This document shows, piece by piece, positions 53,599-62,197 of a stretch of DNA of 64,000 nucleotides (positions are counted from its first letter, which is position 1; every line of letters begins with the position of its first letter). The translations under genes were made by a program, and so were the position numbers. Source of the stretch: Sporomusaceae bacterium. GTDB taxonomy: Bacteria; Bacillota; Negativicutes; Sporomusales; UBA7701. The notes beneath the pieces are model-generated. The model did not search any database. It was not told the DNA's origin and worked only from the letters and a program-made list of their open reading frames with translations. The stretch spans positions 51,832 through 115,831 of the forward strand of contig JAVKTQ010000012.1 in assembly GCA_031460455.1 (NCBI GenBank), written 5' to 3'.

Positions 53599-54542
53599 GC
53601 GACAAGATGCTGCCGACGAGGGACGGCTACGGCCACGGGCTGTTGGCGCTGGGGGCGGCCAACCCGGATGTGGTGGTGCTGGACGCCGATCTGGCGAAGT
53701 CGACCCGCTCGGACTGGTTCGCCGCCAAGTTCCCGCAACGGTTTTTCGATATGGGCATCGCCGAGCAGGATATGGTCGGCACGGCGGCCGGTATGGCGCT
53801 GGGCGGCAAGATACCGTTCGCGACGACGTACGGCGTTTTTCTGGCCGGGCGCGCGTGGGACCAGATCAGGACGACGGTGTGTTACGCCAATCTCAACGTG
53901 AAGATCGCCGGCAACCACGGCGGCATTTCGGTAGGGGCGGACGGGGCGACCCACCAGGCGCTGGAGGATATCGCCCTGATGCGGGTGCTGCCGAATATGA
54001 AGGTGATCGTGCCGTGCGACGCGGTGGAGGCGAAGAAGGCGACGATGGCCGCGGCGGCTGTGCTGGGGCCGTGTTTCCTGCGCTTTGCCCGCGAGGCGAC
54101 GCCGGTTTTCACGGCCGAGGACGACGGGTTCGAGATCGGCAAGGCGGTGACGCTGCGCGATGGGACGGATGCGACGATCATTGCCTGCGGGCCGATCGTG
54201 TACGAGGCGCTGCTGGCCCGCGAGGCGCTGCAGGCGAAGGGCGTGAGCGTGCGGGTGATCAATATGCACACCGTCAAGCCGCTGGACGAGGATGCCGTGC
54301 TGAAGGCCGCCGCCGAGACGGGGGCGATCGTGACCGCCGAGGAGCATCAGATTTACGGCGGCCTGGGCGGCGCGGTGGCCGAGACGCTGGTCCGCCACAG
54401 GCCTGTGCCTGTCGCTATGGTGGGTGTCGCCGACACATTCGGCGAGTCGGGCACGCCGGAGGAGCTGGCGGTCCGCTACGGGCTGACGGCCAAGGATATC
54501 GTGGCCGCGGTGACCGAGGTGCTGGCGCGCAAGCGGGGCTAG
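53595..54542 (+). CDS. Transketolase, C-terminal half
   Basis: This 315-residue partner has the catalytic Glu block MGIAEQDMVGTAAGMAL, the pyrimidine-binding region and the substrate-binding His pair (GNHGGISVGADGATHQ). It starts at ATG 53595, overlapping the first half as ATGA. Together the two genes cover the same domains as a single 660-residue transketolase but are slightly shorter. Confidence 0.93.
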   Translation: MSDKMLPTRDGYGHGLLALGAANPDVVVLDADLAKSTRSDWFAAKFPQRFFDMGIAEQDMVGTAAGMALGGKIPFATTYGVFLAGRAWDQIRTTVCYANLNVKIAGNHGGISVGADGATHQALEDIALMRVLPNMKVIVPCDAVEAKKATMAAAAVLGPCFLRFAREATPVFTAEDDGFEIGKAVTLRDGTDATIIACGPIVYEALLAREALQAKGVSVRVINMHTVKPLDEDAVLKAAAETGAIVTAEEHQIYGGLGGAVAETLVRHRPVPVAMVGVADTFGESGTPEELAVRYGLTAKDIVAAVTEVLARKRG

Positions 54543-54564
54543 GCAGGAAACAAGTTTATAAATA

Positions 54565-54591
54565 TGAAGAGCCAGGTGCTGTACCTGGCTC
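54565..54591. terminator. Terminator between transketolase and the zinc ribbon gene
   Basis: AAGAGCCAGGT pairs with ACCTGGCTCTT (loop GCTGT). It can act in both directions between the convergent genes; the plus-strand T run is short. Confidence 0.75.
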
Positions 54592-54617
54592 TTGCTGTTT
54601 GGCTTTGACCGGTTCTG

Positions 54618-54845
54618 TCAGTGGCAGCCGCCGCAGCAGCCGCCGCAGGGGCCCTGCTGACCGGGCAGGGCGCAGGCCGGGGCGGCGCCTTTCGCCATCT
54701 GGGCCGGCGATGTGACGGACAGCTGTTTTTTCAGGGCGTTTTCTCCGCAGGCGGGGCAGGGTGCGCCGGCGTCCTGTGCGCCCATTTTCTGCAGCAGCTC
54801 GACTTTCTTGCCGCATTTTGTACAGGAATATTCGTAGATGGGCAT
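54618..54845 (-). CDS. FmdB-like zinc ribbon protein
   Basis: This 75-residue protein starts MPIYEYSCTKCGKKVELLQ and has a second CPACGENALKK, the two-knuckle zinc ribbon of FmdB-type putative regulators. A Cys-rich C-terminus (GPCGGCCGGCH) may bind metal. The FmdB family is named from a formamidase locus; its role is poorly defined. It is convergent with the transketolase genes and divergent from the oxidoreductase operon. Confidence 0.85.
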   Translation of the reverse strand: MPIYEYSCTKCGKKVELLQKMGAQDAGAPCPACGENALKKQLSVTSPAQMAKGAAPACALPGQQGPCGGCCGGCH

Positions 54846-54970
54846 GGGTTTTCTCTCCTATCTTGGTGGGGTGGTATGGGTATCGTCAGCTATAAAGATT
54901 CAATGCCGGGCATGATTATTCCTTTTGGCGGCGAGCGGGCGGATTTCCGGCCGTTTTTTGATTTGTCCGA

Positions 54971-55000
54971 TTGACAGCGAAAACAACCTGGCGGTAAAAT
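54971..55000 (+). promoter_or_regulatory. Sigma-A-type promoter of the oxidoreductase operon
   Basis: TTGACA at 54971-54976 and TAAAAT at 54995-55000 are 18 bp apart, a near-consensus housekeeping promoter about 60 bp before the first gene of the oxidoreductase operon. Confidence 0.7.
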
Positions 55001-55060
55001 TTAAATGGAAACATTTTTCATATCGTGGAAATTGTCGTGGCTGAGGAAAGAGGGGAGAAG

Positions 55061-55612
55061 ATGAAGGAGATAAGATGGCACGGCCGCGGCGGGCAGGGCG
55101 GCTTTACGGCCGCGCGACTGCTGGGGATGGCCGCATCGCTGGCCGAGGATTATTTCGTCCAGGCCTTCCCGTCGTTCGGGCCCGAGCGGCGGGGTGCGCC
55201 GGTGCTGGCGTTCACCCGCATCGATACAAAACCGATCCACGACCACAGCAAGGTGTACGGGTGCGATTACGTGGTGGTGCTGGACGAGAGCCTGCTGGAG
55301 GTCGTCGATGTGTTCGAGGGCCTGAAGCCGGGGGGCGAGGTGCTGATAAATTCCGCCCGCGACGCCGGCGCTTTCGCGGGCGAAGGCCGGCGGGTACATA
55401 CCATCGACGCCACGGGAATCGCGCTGGCCGTACTGGGGCAGCCGGTGACGAGCACGCCGATGTTCGGGGCGTTTGTGGGCGCGACCGGGCTGGTGGCGCT
55501 GCCGGCGGCGCTGGCGGCGGTGGACGAGATGCTGCCTGCCGACAGCCGGGCGAAGAACCGCGAGGTTGTGGAGTGGGCGTATAACGAGCTCAGGAGGAAA
55601 ATCCATGCCTAA
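55061..55612 (+). CDS. 2-oxoacid:ferredoxin oxidoreductase, gamma subunit
   Basis: This 183-residue subunit starts at ATG 55061 with AGGGGAG upstream. The family signature IRWHGRGGQGGFTAARLLG binds CoA-related substrate, and FPSFGPERRGAPV is the other conserved block. It is the first of four genes in the order gamma, delta, alpha, beta. The enzyme oxidises a 2-oxoacid to an acyl-CoA using ferredoxin. Confidence 0.94.
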   Translation: MKEIRWHGRGGQGGFTAARLLGMAASLAEDYFVQAFPSFGPERRGAPVLAFTRIDTKPIHDHSKVYGCDYVVVLDESLLEVVDVFEGLKPGGEVLINSARDAGAFAGEGRRVHTIDATGIALAVLGQPVTSTPMFGAFVGATGLVALPAALAAVDEMLPADSRAKNREVVEWAYNELRRKIHA

Positions 55613-55913
55613 ACCGACTGTGAGCGCGTTTCAGTATCCGCGGACGGGGGAGGAGATGCCCCGCGGGCCGTATGCGAAGGCGGCGGTGCTTGTGGAGGCC
55701 AACGCCGGCTGGCGGGTGTTCCGCCCGGTGATTCAGACGGCTAAGTGCCGTAAGTGCCAGCAGTGCTGGCTGATCTGCCCCGACGGGGCGATCGACCGCA
55801 CAGGCGATAATTATGCCGTCGATTACAACTTCTGCAAGGGCTGCGGCCTGTGCGCGGCCGAGTGCCCGGCAAAAGCGATCACGATGGTGAAGGAGGGCGT
55901 CAGGGGTGAGTAG
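55605..55913 (+). CDS. 2-oxoacid:ferredoxin oxidoreductase, delta (ferredoxin) subunit
   Basis: This 102-residue protein has two 4Fe-4S motifs (CRKCQQCWLICP and CKGCGLCAAECP) in the C-terminal part, with an N-terminal extension that packs on the other subunits. ATG 55605 overlaps the gamma gene by 8 nt; AGGAGG is 8 nt upstream. It relays electrons to free ferredoxin. Confidence 0.94.
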   Translation: MPKPTVSAFQYPRTGEEMPRGPYAKAAVLVEANAGWRVFRPVIQTAKCRKCQQCWLICPDGAIDRTGDNYAVDYNFCKGCGLCAAECPAKAITMVKEGVRGE

Positions 55914-57114
55914 CGAAACGCTCGCGGCGAAGCGCGCCTTCATGTCCGCCAACGACGCCGTGTCCTACGGCGTGCGGCTCTGCCGGCCCGAGGTCATTGC
56001 CGCCTATCCGATCACGCCGCAGACGTCGGTGGTGGAGAAGCTGTCGGAGTTTATCGCCGGCGGCGAGATGGATTGCCAGTTTATCAATGTGGAGAGCGAG
56101 CACAGCGCGATGGCGGCGGTGATGGGGGCGGCGATGATGGGCTGCCGGACGTTCACGGCGTCGTCGTCGCAGGGGCTGCTGTATATGTGCGAGATGCTGC
56201 ATTATGTGAGCGGCAGCCGGTTCCCGATCGTGATGATGAACGCCAACCGCACGGTGGCGGCGCCGTGGAATATTTTCGGCGACCACCGCGATTCGCTGGC
56301 GATGCGTGACGCCGGTTGGCTGCAGGTGTATGTGGAGAACGGTCAGGAGGCGCTCGACACGGTGATCCAGGCTTATAAGGTGGCCGAGGACACAGCTGTG
56401 CAGACGCCGGTGATGGTGTGCCTGGACGGGTTTGTGCTGACCCATACGTACGAGGTGGTGAGCATTCCGGGGCAGCGGGAGGTGGACGCCTTCCTGCCGC
56501 GATATGCGCCCGGCGAGAATGTCCTCGATTTGGCCAACCCCCGCAGTTTGTGCATTTCCGTCGCCCCCGAGTGGCAGACGGAGTTCCGCTATCAGCAGCA
56601 GGAGGCGATGGCGGCGGCCAGGAAGGCGATCGCCATGGCCGACGGCGATTTCGCCGCCGCATTCGGCCGGCGCTGGGGCGGCATGATGGAGGAATACCGC
56701 TGCGAGGATGCCGAGTATGTGCTGATGGGTATGGGCAGTGTGATGGGGACGACGAGAATCGTCGTCGACAAGCTCAGAGCCGAGGGGCTGAAGGTCGGGC
56801 TGGTCAAGGTCCGCTACTTCCGGCCGTTCCCGAACGGGGAGATCGCCGCCTTGGGCAGGCGGGTGAAGGGCATCGGGGTGATCGACCGCGATGTGTCGTT
56901 CGGCAACGCGGGGGCGCTGTACACCGAGGCGAAGGCCGCGCTTTACAGCGCCGGGGGCGCCAATCCGCACACGGTGAATTTCATCGCCGGGCTTTCCGGC
57001 CGCGATATAACGAAGGAACACCTGGAGAAGATGTACCGCAAGGTGATCGCCCTGACGGAGGGCAAAGCCGAGCGGGAGATACAATTCGCGGGATTGAGGT
57101 GGGAAGAGTGGTGA
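55906..57114 (+). CDS. 2-oxoacid:ferredoxin oxidoreductase, alpha subunit
   Basis: This 402-residue subunit starts with GTG at 55906, overlapping the delta gene by 8 nt. Conserved blocks: AYPITPQTSVVEKL near the N-terminus, ESEHSAMAAVMGAAMMG and TASSSQGLLYM (thiamine pyrimidine-binding domain), and VRYFRPFPNGEI in the C-terminal part. The 2-oxoacid (pyruvate, 2-ketoisovalerate or other) is not decided by sequence alone. Confidence 0.94.
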   Translation: MSSETLAAKRAFMSANDAVSYGVRLCRPEVIAAYPITPQTSVVEKLSEFIAGGEMDCQFINVESEHSAMAAVMGAAMMGCRTFTASSSQGLLYMCEMLHYVSGSRFPIVMMNANRTVAAPWNIFGDHRDSLAMRDAGWLQVYVENGQEALDTVIQAYKVAEDTAVQTPVMVCLDGFVLTHTYEVVSIPGQREVDAFLPRYAPGENVLDLANPRSLCISVAPEWQTEFRYQQQEAMAAARKAIAMADGDFAAAFGRRWGGMMEEYRCEDAEYVLMGMGSVMGTTRIVVDKLRAEGLKVGLVKVRYFRPFPNGEIAALGRRVKGIGVIDRDVSFGNAGALYTEAKAALYSAGGANPHTVNFIAGLSGRDITKEHLEKMYRKVIALTEGKAEREIQFAGLRWEEW

Positions 57115-57995
57115 AGGTGAAGGATTTGCCCGACAGCGAGCTGCTGTACGGCCACAAGGCTTGCCCGGGCTGCGCCGCCGGCACGATTGCCCGCCTCATC
57201 CTCAAGGTTACTGGCGAGCGGACCTTTCTCGCCTACCCGGCGAGCTGCCTGTCGACGGTGACGAGCATTTACCCGCAGATGGCGTTCGCGGTGCCGTCGT
57301 TCACGGCGCCTTTCCCGGCGACGGGGGCGGTGCTGTCGGGGATGGCGGCGGCGGTCAAAGCGAAGGGGCTGAAGGATGTGACTGTGCTGGGCATCGCCGG
57401 CGACGGGGGCACGGCCGATATCGGCCTGCAGGCGCTGTCGGGGGCGGTGGAGCGCGGCGACAAGATTTTTTACGTGTGCTACGACAACGAGGCGTATATG
57501 AACACCGGGGTGCAGCGCAGCAGCCTGACACCGTTCGGGGCGGCGACGACGACTTCGCCGGTGGCGGGGGCGTCGGTGGGCAAACGGGGCGTGAAGAAGA
57601 ACCTGTTCGAGATCCTTATCGCCCACCGCATCCCGTACTGCGCGACCGCCAGCATCGCCCACACCACCGATTTCCTGAACAAGGTGGCGAAGGCGAAGAA
57701 CACCGACGGCCCGTCGTTTATCCACGTGCTGGCGCCCTGCCCGACAGGCTGGGGCTTCCCGTCCGACCAGACGATGGCGGTCGGACGCCTGGCGGTGGAG
57801 ACTGGGCTGTGGTACCTGGCGGAGTACGAGCAGGGCCGGGTAAAGATGAATGCCGTGCCGAAGAACTTCAAGCCGGTGGAGGAGTATCTGGGGCTGCAGA
57901 AGCGGTTCAAGCACCTCGGCCCGGCGGAGTGGAAGCTGATCGCCGGCCAGCGCGACCGCGAGTGGGCCGATATGCGTCAGAAGTGGGGATTTTGA
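57108..57995 (+). CDS. 2-oxoacid:ferredoxin oxidoreductase, beta subunit
   Basis: This 295-residue subunit starts with one of two adjacent GTG codons (57108, 57111), overlapping alpha by 7 nt. It holds the thiamine diphosphate motif GDGGTADIGLQAL with CYDNEAYMNTG and a 4Fe-4S ligand set beginning CPGCAAG with further Cys at ASC and YCA. It completes the tetrameric oxidoreductase. It is followed after 26 bp by the 4-hydroxybutyryl-CoA dehydratase gene. Confidence 0.93.
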   Translation: MVKVKDLPDSELLYGHKACPGCAAGTIARLILKVTGERTFLAYPASCLSTVTSIYPQMAFAVPSFTAPFPATGAVLSGMAAAVKAKGLKDVTVLGIAGDGGTADIGLQALSGAVERGDKIFYVCYDNEAYMNTGVQRSSLTPFGAATTTSPVAGASVGKRGVKKNLFEILIAHRIPYCATASIAHTTDFLNKVAKAKNTDGPSFIHVLAPCPTGWGFPSDQTMAVGRLAVETGLWYLAEYEQGRVKMNAVPKNFKPVEEYLGLQKRFKHLGPAEWKLIAGQRDREWADMRQKWGF

Positions 57996-58021
57996 AAGAT
58001 TACGGGAGGGGTGAATGAATC

Positions 58022-59458
58022 ATGATGACCAAGGAGCAGTATTTCGACAGCCTGCGCCGGCTCAAGCCGGTTATATATTGCAACGGCCGCAAGATCGCAA
58101 GCGTGGTCGACGACCCGATGACGCGGCCGCATGTGAACTCGGCGGGCAAGACGTACGAGCTGGCTTTCGACCCGCAGTATGAAGACCTGATGACGGCCAC
58201 CTCCAATTTGACCGGTAAGAAGATCAACCGCTTTACCCACCTCCACCAGAGTACCGACGACCTTGTGAAGAAGGTGAAGATGCTGCGGATGATCGGCCAG
58301 CAGACAGGCACCTGTTTTCAGCGGTGCGTCGGGTTCGACGCCCTCAACGCCACCTTCATCGTCACCCACAAGGTCGACAAGGAGTGCGGCACCGATTATC
58401 ACAAGCGGTTTGTCGAATACATGAAGTACGTCCAGGAGAACGACCTGATGGTCGCCGGGTCGATGACCGACCCCAAGGGCGACCGGAGCAAGAAGCCGGG
58501 TCAGCAGGCCGATCCCGACCTGTATGTGCATGTCGTCGAACGCCGCCCTGACGGCATCGTAATCCGCGGCGCCAAGGCCCACCAGACGGGGATGGTTAAT
58601 TCGCACGAGATGCTGGTGCTGCCGACGACCAACCTGGGGGCGGGGGACAAGGATTACGCAGTGGCCTGCGCCCTGCCGGTGGACGCGCCGGGGGTAGTGC
58701 ACATCTTCGGGCGCCAGACGAACGGCGAGCGCCGCCTGGAAGGGGATATCGACACCGGCAACGCGGAGTTCGCGATCGTCGGCGGCGAGACGCTGACGGT
58801 GCTCAATGACGTGTTCGTGCCGTGGGAGCGGGTGTTCATGTGCGGCGAGTACCAGTTCGCCCAGGAGTATGTGGAGACGTTCGCTTCGTATCACCGCCAG
58901 AATTACGGCGGCTGCAAGGTGGGGGTGGCGGACGTCATCATCGGCGCTACGGCGGCGATGGCCGACTACAACGGCACAACGGGCGCTTCGCATATCAAGG
59001 ATAAGCTGATCGAGATGATCCACCAGGCGGAGACGATGTACAATTGCTCGATCGCCTGTTCGGCCGAGGGCCACAAGACGGAGGCGGGCAACTACTACGT
59101 CAACACGCTGCTGGCCAACACCGTCAAGCTGAATTGCACGCGAACGATGTACGAGATCTCGCGCCTGGCCCACGATATCGCCGGCGGCTTCATCGCCACG
59201 CTGCCGTACGAGGCCGACTACCGGGCGGCCGAGACGGGGCCGCTGATCGACAAGTACTTCACCGCCAACCCGGCGGTGCCGACCGAGCACCGGATAAGGA
59301 TGGCGAGGCTGCTGGAGAACATGACCGGCGGTACGGCGCTGGCCGAAGCGATGCACGGCGCCGGCTCGCCCCAGGCGATGCGGGTGATGCTGTACCGCGA
59401 GGCCAACCTCGAACACAAGAAGAGCCTGGCAAGGAAGCTGGCGAAAATCAAACAATAA
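58022..59458 (+). CDS. abfD: 4-hydroxybutyryl-CoA dehydratase
   Basis: This 478-residue flavoprotein belongs to the 4-hydroxybutyryl-CoA dehydratase/vinylacetyl-CoA isomerase family. The 4Fe-4S ligands of the Clostridium aminobutyricum enzyme (C99, C103, H292, C299) are found here one position earlier: C98 and C102 in GTCFQRCVG, H291 and C298 in YHRQNYGGCKVG. The catalytic Tyr and Glu (known Y296, E257) correspond to Y295 and E256. This agreement separates it from ordinary 4-hydroxyphenylacetate hydroxylases. It dehydrates 4-hydroxybutyryl-CoA to crotonyl-CoA. ATG 58022 follows GGGAGGGG; 58025 is also possible. Confidence 0.88.
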   Translation: MMTKEQYFDSLRRLKPVIYCNGRKIASVVDDPMTRPHVNSAGKTYELAFDPQYEDLMTATSNLTGKKINRFTHLHQSTDDLVKKVKMLRMIGQQTGTCFQRCVGFDALNATFIVTHKVDKECGTDYHKRFVEYMKYVQENDLMVAGSMTDPKGDRSKKPGQQADPDLYVHVVERRPDGIVIRGAKAHQTGMVNSHEMLVLPTTNLGAGDKDYAVACALPVDAPGVVHIFGRQTNGERRLEGDIDTGNAEFAIVGGETLTVLNDVFVPWERVFMCGEYQFAQEYVETFASYHRQNYGGCKVGVADVIIGATAAMADYNGTTGASHIKDKLIEMIHQAETMYNCSIACSAEGHKTEAGNYYVNTLLANTVKLNCTRTMYEISRLAHDIAGGFIATLPYEADYRAAETGPLIDKYFTANPAVPTEHRIRMARLLENMTGGTALAEAMHGAGSPQAMRVMLYREANLEHKKSLARKLAKIKQ

Positions 59459-59463
59459 CGGCA

Positions 59464-59489
59464 TGAAGACCCGCTTTCCGGCGGGTCTT
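59464..59489 (+). terminator. Terminator after abfD
   Basis: GAAGACCCGC pairs with GCGGGTCTTC (loop TTTCCG), shortly after the stop codon. The T run after it is weak. Confidence 0.75.
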
Positions 59490-59625
59490 CGTTATGAAGG
59501 AGAAAGGATAATTATTATTTAGTGATATTATTTATAAATACATCGCTGTGCTGAAGGTGAGAGGTACGATCGTGTCGAAAAAGAATAAATAATAAAAATA
59601 AATGCGCGAACCGGGGGTGTTTCCG

Positions 59626-60018
59626 ATGATCAAATGGCAAGACGCATACAACACCGGGGTGGAGAACCTCGACGCCCAGCACCGGCGGCTGTTCGAGATC
59701 GCAAACGAGGCTTACGGGCTGCTGAAGAACGATCTTAGGGTGGACAAGTACGACGATATCGTCGCTATTCTGACCGAGCTGCGCAATTACACCGTATACC
59801 ACTTCAAAACCGAGGAAGAGTATATGATGAGCATCGGCTATAAGAAGTTCCTGTCCCACAAGGCCGAACACGCCGATTTCATCGCCAAGATCGACGAGGT
59901 GAACCTCGACAAGGTTGACGCCAACCAGGACGAGTACCTGCGGACGACGCTCGATTTCGTCTGCACCTGGATCACCGAGCATATCCTCGGGCGGGACAAG
60001 CAGTACGCGACGCCCTGA
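59626..60018 (+). CDS. Bacteriohemerythrin
   Basis: This 130-residue four-helix protein starts at ATG 59626 (MIKWQDAYNTGVENLDAQH). The di-iron ligands are present: H in DAQHRRLF, H and E in YHFKTEEEYM, two H in HKAEHADF, and H with D in TEHILGRDK. It binds oxygen reversibly and is often found in anaerobes as an oxygen buffer or sensor. An upstream in-frame ATG (59602) would add eight residues. Confidence 0.93.
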   Translation: MIKWQDAYNTGVENLDAQHRRLFEIANEAYGLLKNDLRVDKYDDIVAILTELRNYTVYHFKTEEEYMMSIGYKKFLSHKAEHADFIAKIDEVNLDKVDANQDEYLRTTLDFVCTWITEHILGRDKQYATP

Positions 60019-60089
60019 TGCCGGCCCGCCGGGCGCGCGAAAAATATCGAATTTTTCTGAGATGACTGGATGGTGCCGCCGAAAGGTTG

Positions 60090-60259
60090 TATAATGTATA
60101 CATACTCGGCCAGCCAACCAGAACGAGCTTCTCAGTGAGCCAGGAGGGACGACGCACCGCTAGCGATGCGCAAGAAGCCTGGCAACGGGATCTGTCCCCA
60201 CCGGGATGCTTTCTCTAAACGGATGTCCGTCCATGATTTTATTATGGAGGTGCATTCGG
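60090..60259 (+). ncRNA. Promoter and structured leader of a small membrane peptide gene
   Basis: A perfect -10 box TATAAT lies at 60090-60095; the -35 region is not obvious. Downstream, the leader holds a nested hairpin (CCAGG...CCTGG with inner GCACCGC/GCGATGC), then GGGA/TCCC, ACGGA/TCCGT, and CCAT/ATGG that brackets the region just before the ribosome site GGAGG. The succession of small hairpins before a very short gene looks like a regulatory RNA or leader. I could not match it to a known riboswitch class. Confidence 0.5.
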
Positions 60260-60364
60260 ATGAGCGGACAGGAAGTTCTGCTTTTCGCTGGGATTGCAGC
60301 CGGTTGGATTGCCGGGCTGTATTACCAGTCGTGCAAGCTGCTCAAAGAACAAAGGCAAGTTTAG
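60260..60364 (+). CDS. 34-residue single-pass membrane peptide
   Basis: The ORF ATG 60260 to TAG 60362-60364 encodes MSGQEVLLFAGIAAGWIAGL followed by a basic tail. One hydrophobic helix (residues 6-21) and a Lys/Arg-rich C-terminus predict an inner-membrane peptide with its tail inside. GGAGG is 9 nt upstream, a TATAAT promoter and structured leader precede it, and a terminator follows 17 bp after the stop. This complete set of signals is strong support for a real, independently transcribed small gene. Function unknown. Confidence 0.7.
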   Translation: MSGQEVLLFAGIAAGWIAGLYYQSCKLLKEQRQV

Positions 60365-60380
60365 GTACCAGGAAACGAAA

Positions 60381-60413
60381 AAAGCCGCCAGGCAAGGGCG
60401 GCTTTCTTTTTTT
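60381..60413. terminator. Bidirectional terminator after the small membrane peptide
   Basis: AAGCCGCC pairs with GGCGGCTT (loop AGGCAAG), with A residues before and T residues after. It can end both the plus-strand peptide gene and the minus-strand flavoprotein gene. Confidence 0.9.
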
Positions 60414-60433
60414 GTGGGAAAGCAGATGGCGTC

Positions 60434-61015
60434 TTATCGGCAACCGTGAAGTTTGTTCAACAGCCAGGCCATATTTTCGCCGAGGTTCTTCATGTTGGCG
60501 ATGCCCTCGTCGTCCTGGGTCACTTCGCCGATGTTGCGGCCGTAGCCCATGTTCCAGTAGGTCGAGCCGACGAGATACATATCCTTGCTGTGGAGGAAGT
60601 GGGTGAGGGTGTCGAAGGCGCCGACCGCGCCGCCCCGCCGCGCGGCTACCACCGCGGCGCCGACCTTGTGCTTGAAGAGGCCTTTGTTGGCGGCCAGCAC
60701 CATGCTGGCTCTGTCGATAAGGGCTTTGATCTGTGCGGTCGCGCCGGCGGCGTAGACAGGCGAACCGAGGATTATCCCCTCGGCGGCGATCATCCGGGCG
60801 AAGCAGTCGTTGAAGAAGTCGTCATCGATGGCGCAGCGGGCGTTTTTCTGCGCCAGGCAGGCGTAGCAGGCGGTGCAGCCTGGGAGGGGCTGGCCGGCGA
60901 GCTGGATAAGTTCGGTTTCGATGCCCTGGGCGTTCAGTTCGGCGAAAACTGTCTTGAGCAGGAGCGCCGTGTTGCCGTCCTTGCGGGGGCTGCCGTTGAT
61001 GCCTACGACTTTCAC
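60434..61015 (-). CDS. Iron-sulfur flavoprotein / NADPH-dependent FMN reductase family
   Basis: This 193-residue flavodoxin-fold protein has the FMN phosphate loop GINGSPRKDGNTALLL at the N-terminus. Four Cys in CTACYACLAQKNARC form the compact 4Fe-4S motif of archaeal/clostridial iron-sulfur flavoproteins. It probably passes electrons between ferredoxin and small acceptors or helps against oxygen. It faces the small peptide gene across a shared terminator. Confidence 0.88.
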   Translation of the reverse strand: MKVVGINGSPRKDGNTALLLKTVFAELNAQGIETELIQLAGQPLPGCTACYACLAQKNARCAIDDDFFNDCFARMIAAEGIILGSPVYAAGATAQIKALIDRASMVLAANKGLFKHKVGAAVVAARRGGAVGAFDTLTHFLHSKDMYLVGSTYWNMGYGRNIGEVTQDDEGIANMKNLGENMAWLLNKLHGCR

Positions 61016-61332
61016 CTTGTCTCATCTCCCGTTGTTCGCTTGTGACGGACTGCGGCAACGCGGCCGTCAATCCGTATCATTAATCTTTTCGCCTGCGGCG
61101 GGGAATATCCTTCACCCGGAGCGGAAGGGGGCAGGTTTTTGTGGGAGGGACGACGGCGGCGAGAAGGTATTCGGCCAGCAAGCACGAAAATTCCTTTGTA
61201 TGGTAAGCCGTCGTTTTAGAACGCGGCCATGGCGGATACCGGCAGGCGCCGGGAGGTATGCTATGGCTGCGGGCGCCGGGGGAGGCCGGCGGGCGGCCGG
61301 GCCGTGAAGCGGGTATTAGGAGGAGATAAAGT
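61016..61332. other. Intergenic region upstream of panB
   Basis: The 317 bp hold no plausible gene. The part 61080-61210 is purine-rich with the blocks GGGGAATATCC and CGAAAATTCCTTTGTATGG; the part from 61229 has inverted GGCGCC blocks and a GGAGGAGAT ribosome site before panB. It may be an untranslated leader or a dispersed intergenic repeat. Confidence 0.45.
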
Positions 61333-62163
61333 ATGACCAAGACGAAATTGACCGTTCCCCAGGTCCGGCAATTAAAAGAGCAAGGCAAGAAAGTCAAGAT
61401 GATTGTCGCGTACGATTATCCCTTCGCGGCGCTTATCGACAGGTCGGACGCCGATATGATCCTCGTCGGCGATTCGCTGGGCATGGTGGTGCTGGGCTAC
61501 GATACGACGGTGCCGGTCAACATGGAGGAGATAATTTATCACCTGCGGGCGGTAAGAAGGGCGGCCCCCAATACGATGGTCGTCGCCGATATGCCGTTCA
61601 TGTCGTATATAAACGTGGATGAGGCGATCCGCAACGCCGGGCGCCTGATGAAGGAGGGGGCCGACTGCGTCAAGCTGGAAGGCGGCCTGCCGATGGTGGA
61701 TAAGGTGAAGGGGATCGTCGACGCCGGCATCCCGGTTATGGCCCATATCGGCCTGACGCCGCAGACGGTATCGATGCTGGGCGGCTTCAAGGTGCAGGGC
61801 AAGGACGCCGCATCGGCCGAACGGATGCTGCTGGAGGCCCGTGAATTAGAGGGGGCAGGAGCGTTCGCGGTGCTGCTCGAGTGCGTACCCGCGCCGCTGG
61901 CCAGGCTGATAACATCCAAGCTGAGCGCGTCGACGATCGGTACCGGTGCGGGCGCCGGCGTGGACGGTCACTGTCTGAACGCGTACGACCTGACGGGGAT
62001 TTTCGAGCGGTTCGTGCCCAAGTTCGTCAAGCAGTACGCCCAGGTCGGGCCGCAGATGCTCGACGCTTTCAACGCCTACTGCCGGGAGATCGACAGCGGG
62101 GAGTTTCCGGGGGAGAAACACTGTTTTACGATGAAGGAAGAAGATTTGAAGAGGTTGTATTGA
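61333..62163 (+). CDS. panB: 3-methyl-2-oxobutanoate hydroxymethyltransferase PanB
   Basis: This 276-residue enzyme adds a hydroxymethyl group from methylenetetrahydrofolate to 2-ketoisovalerate, the first committed step to pantothenate. The family blocks are all present: [50 protein letters not shown], and AHIGLTPQ. The ATG follows GGAGGAGAT. It is followed by an ilvD-like gene and then a second PanB-like gene. Confidence 0.93.
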   Translation: MTKTKLTVPQVRQLKEQGKKVKMIVAYDYPFAALIDRSDADMILVGDSLGMVVLGYDTTVPVNMEEIIYHLRAVRRAAPNTMVVADMPFMSYINVDEAIRNAGRLMKEGADCVKLEGGLPMVDKVKGIVDAGIPVMAHIGLTPQTVSMLGGFKVQGKDAASAERMLLEARELEGAGAFAVLLECVPAPLARLITSKLSASTIGTGAGAGVDGHCLNAYDLTGIFERFVPKFVKQYAQVGPQMLDAFNAYCREIDSGEFPGEKHCFTMKEEDLKRLY

Positions 62164-62197
62164 AAGAAATTATGCGGCGGGTGCAAAGGAGACGGAC

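Noticed and set aside
60102..60259. Assignment of the leader RNA to a known riboswitch class
   Set aside because: I compared the visible hairpins with remembered consensus features of cyclic-di-GMP, NiCo, guanidine, fluoride, THF and cobalamin riboswitches and found no match in conserved core bases.
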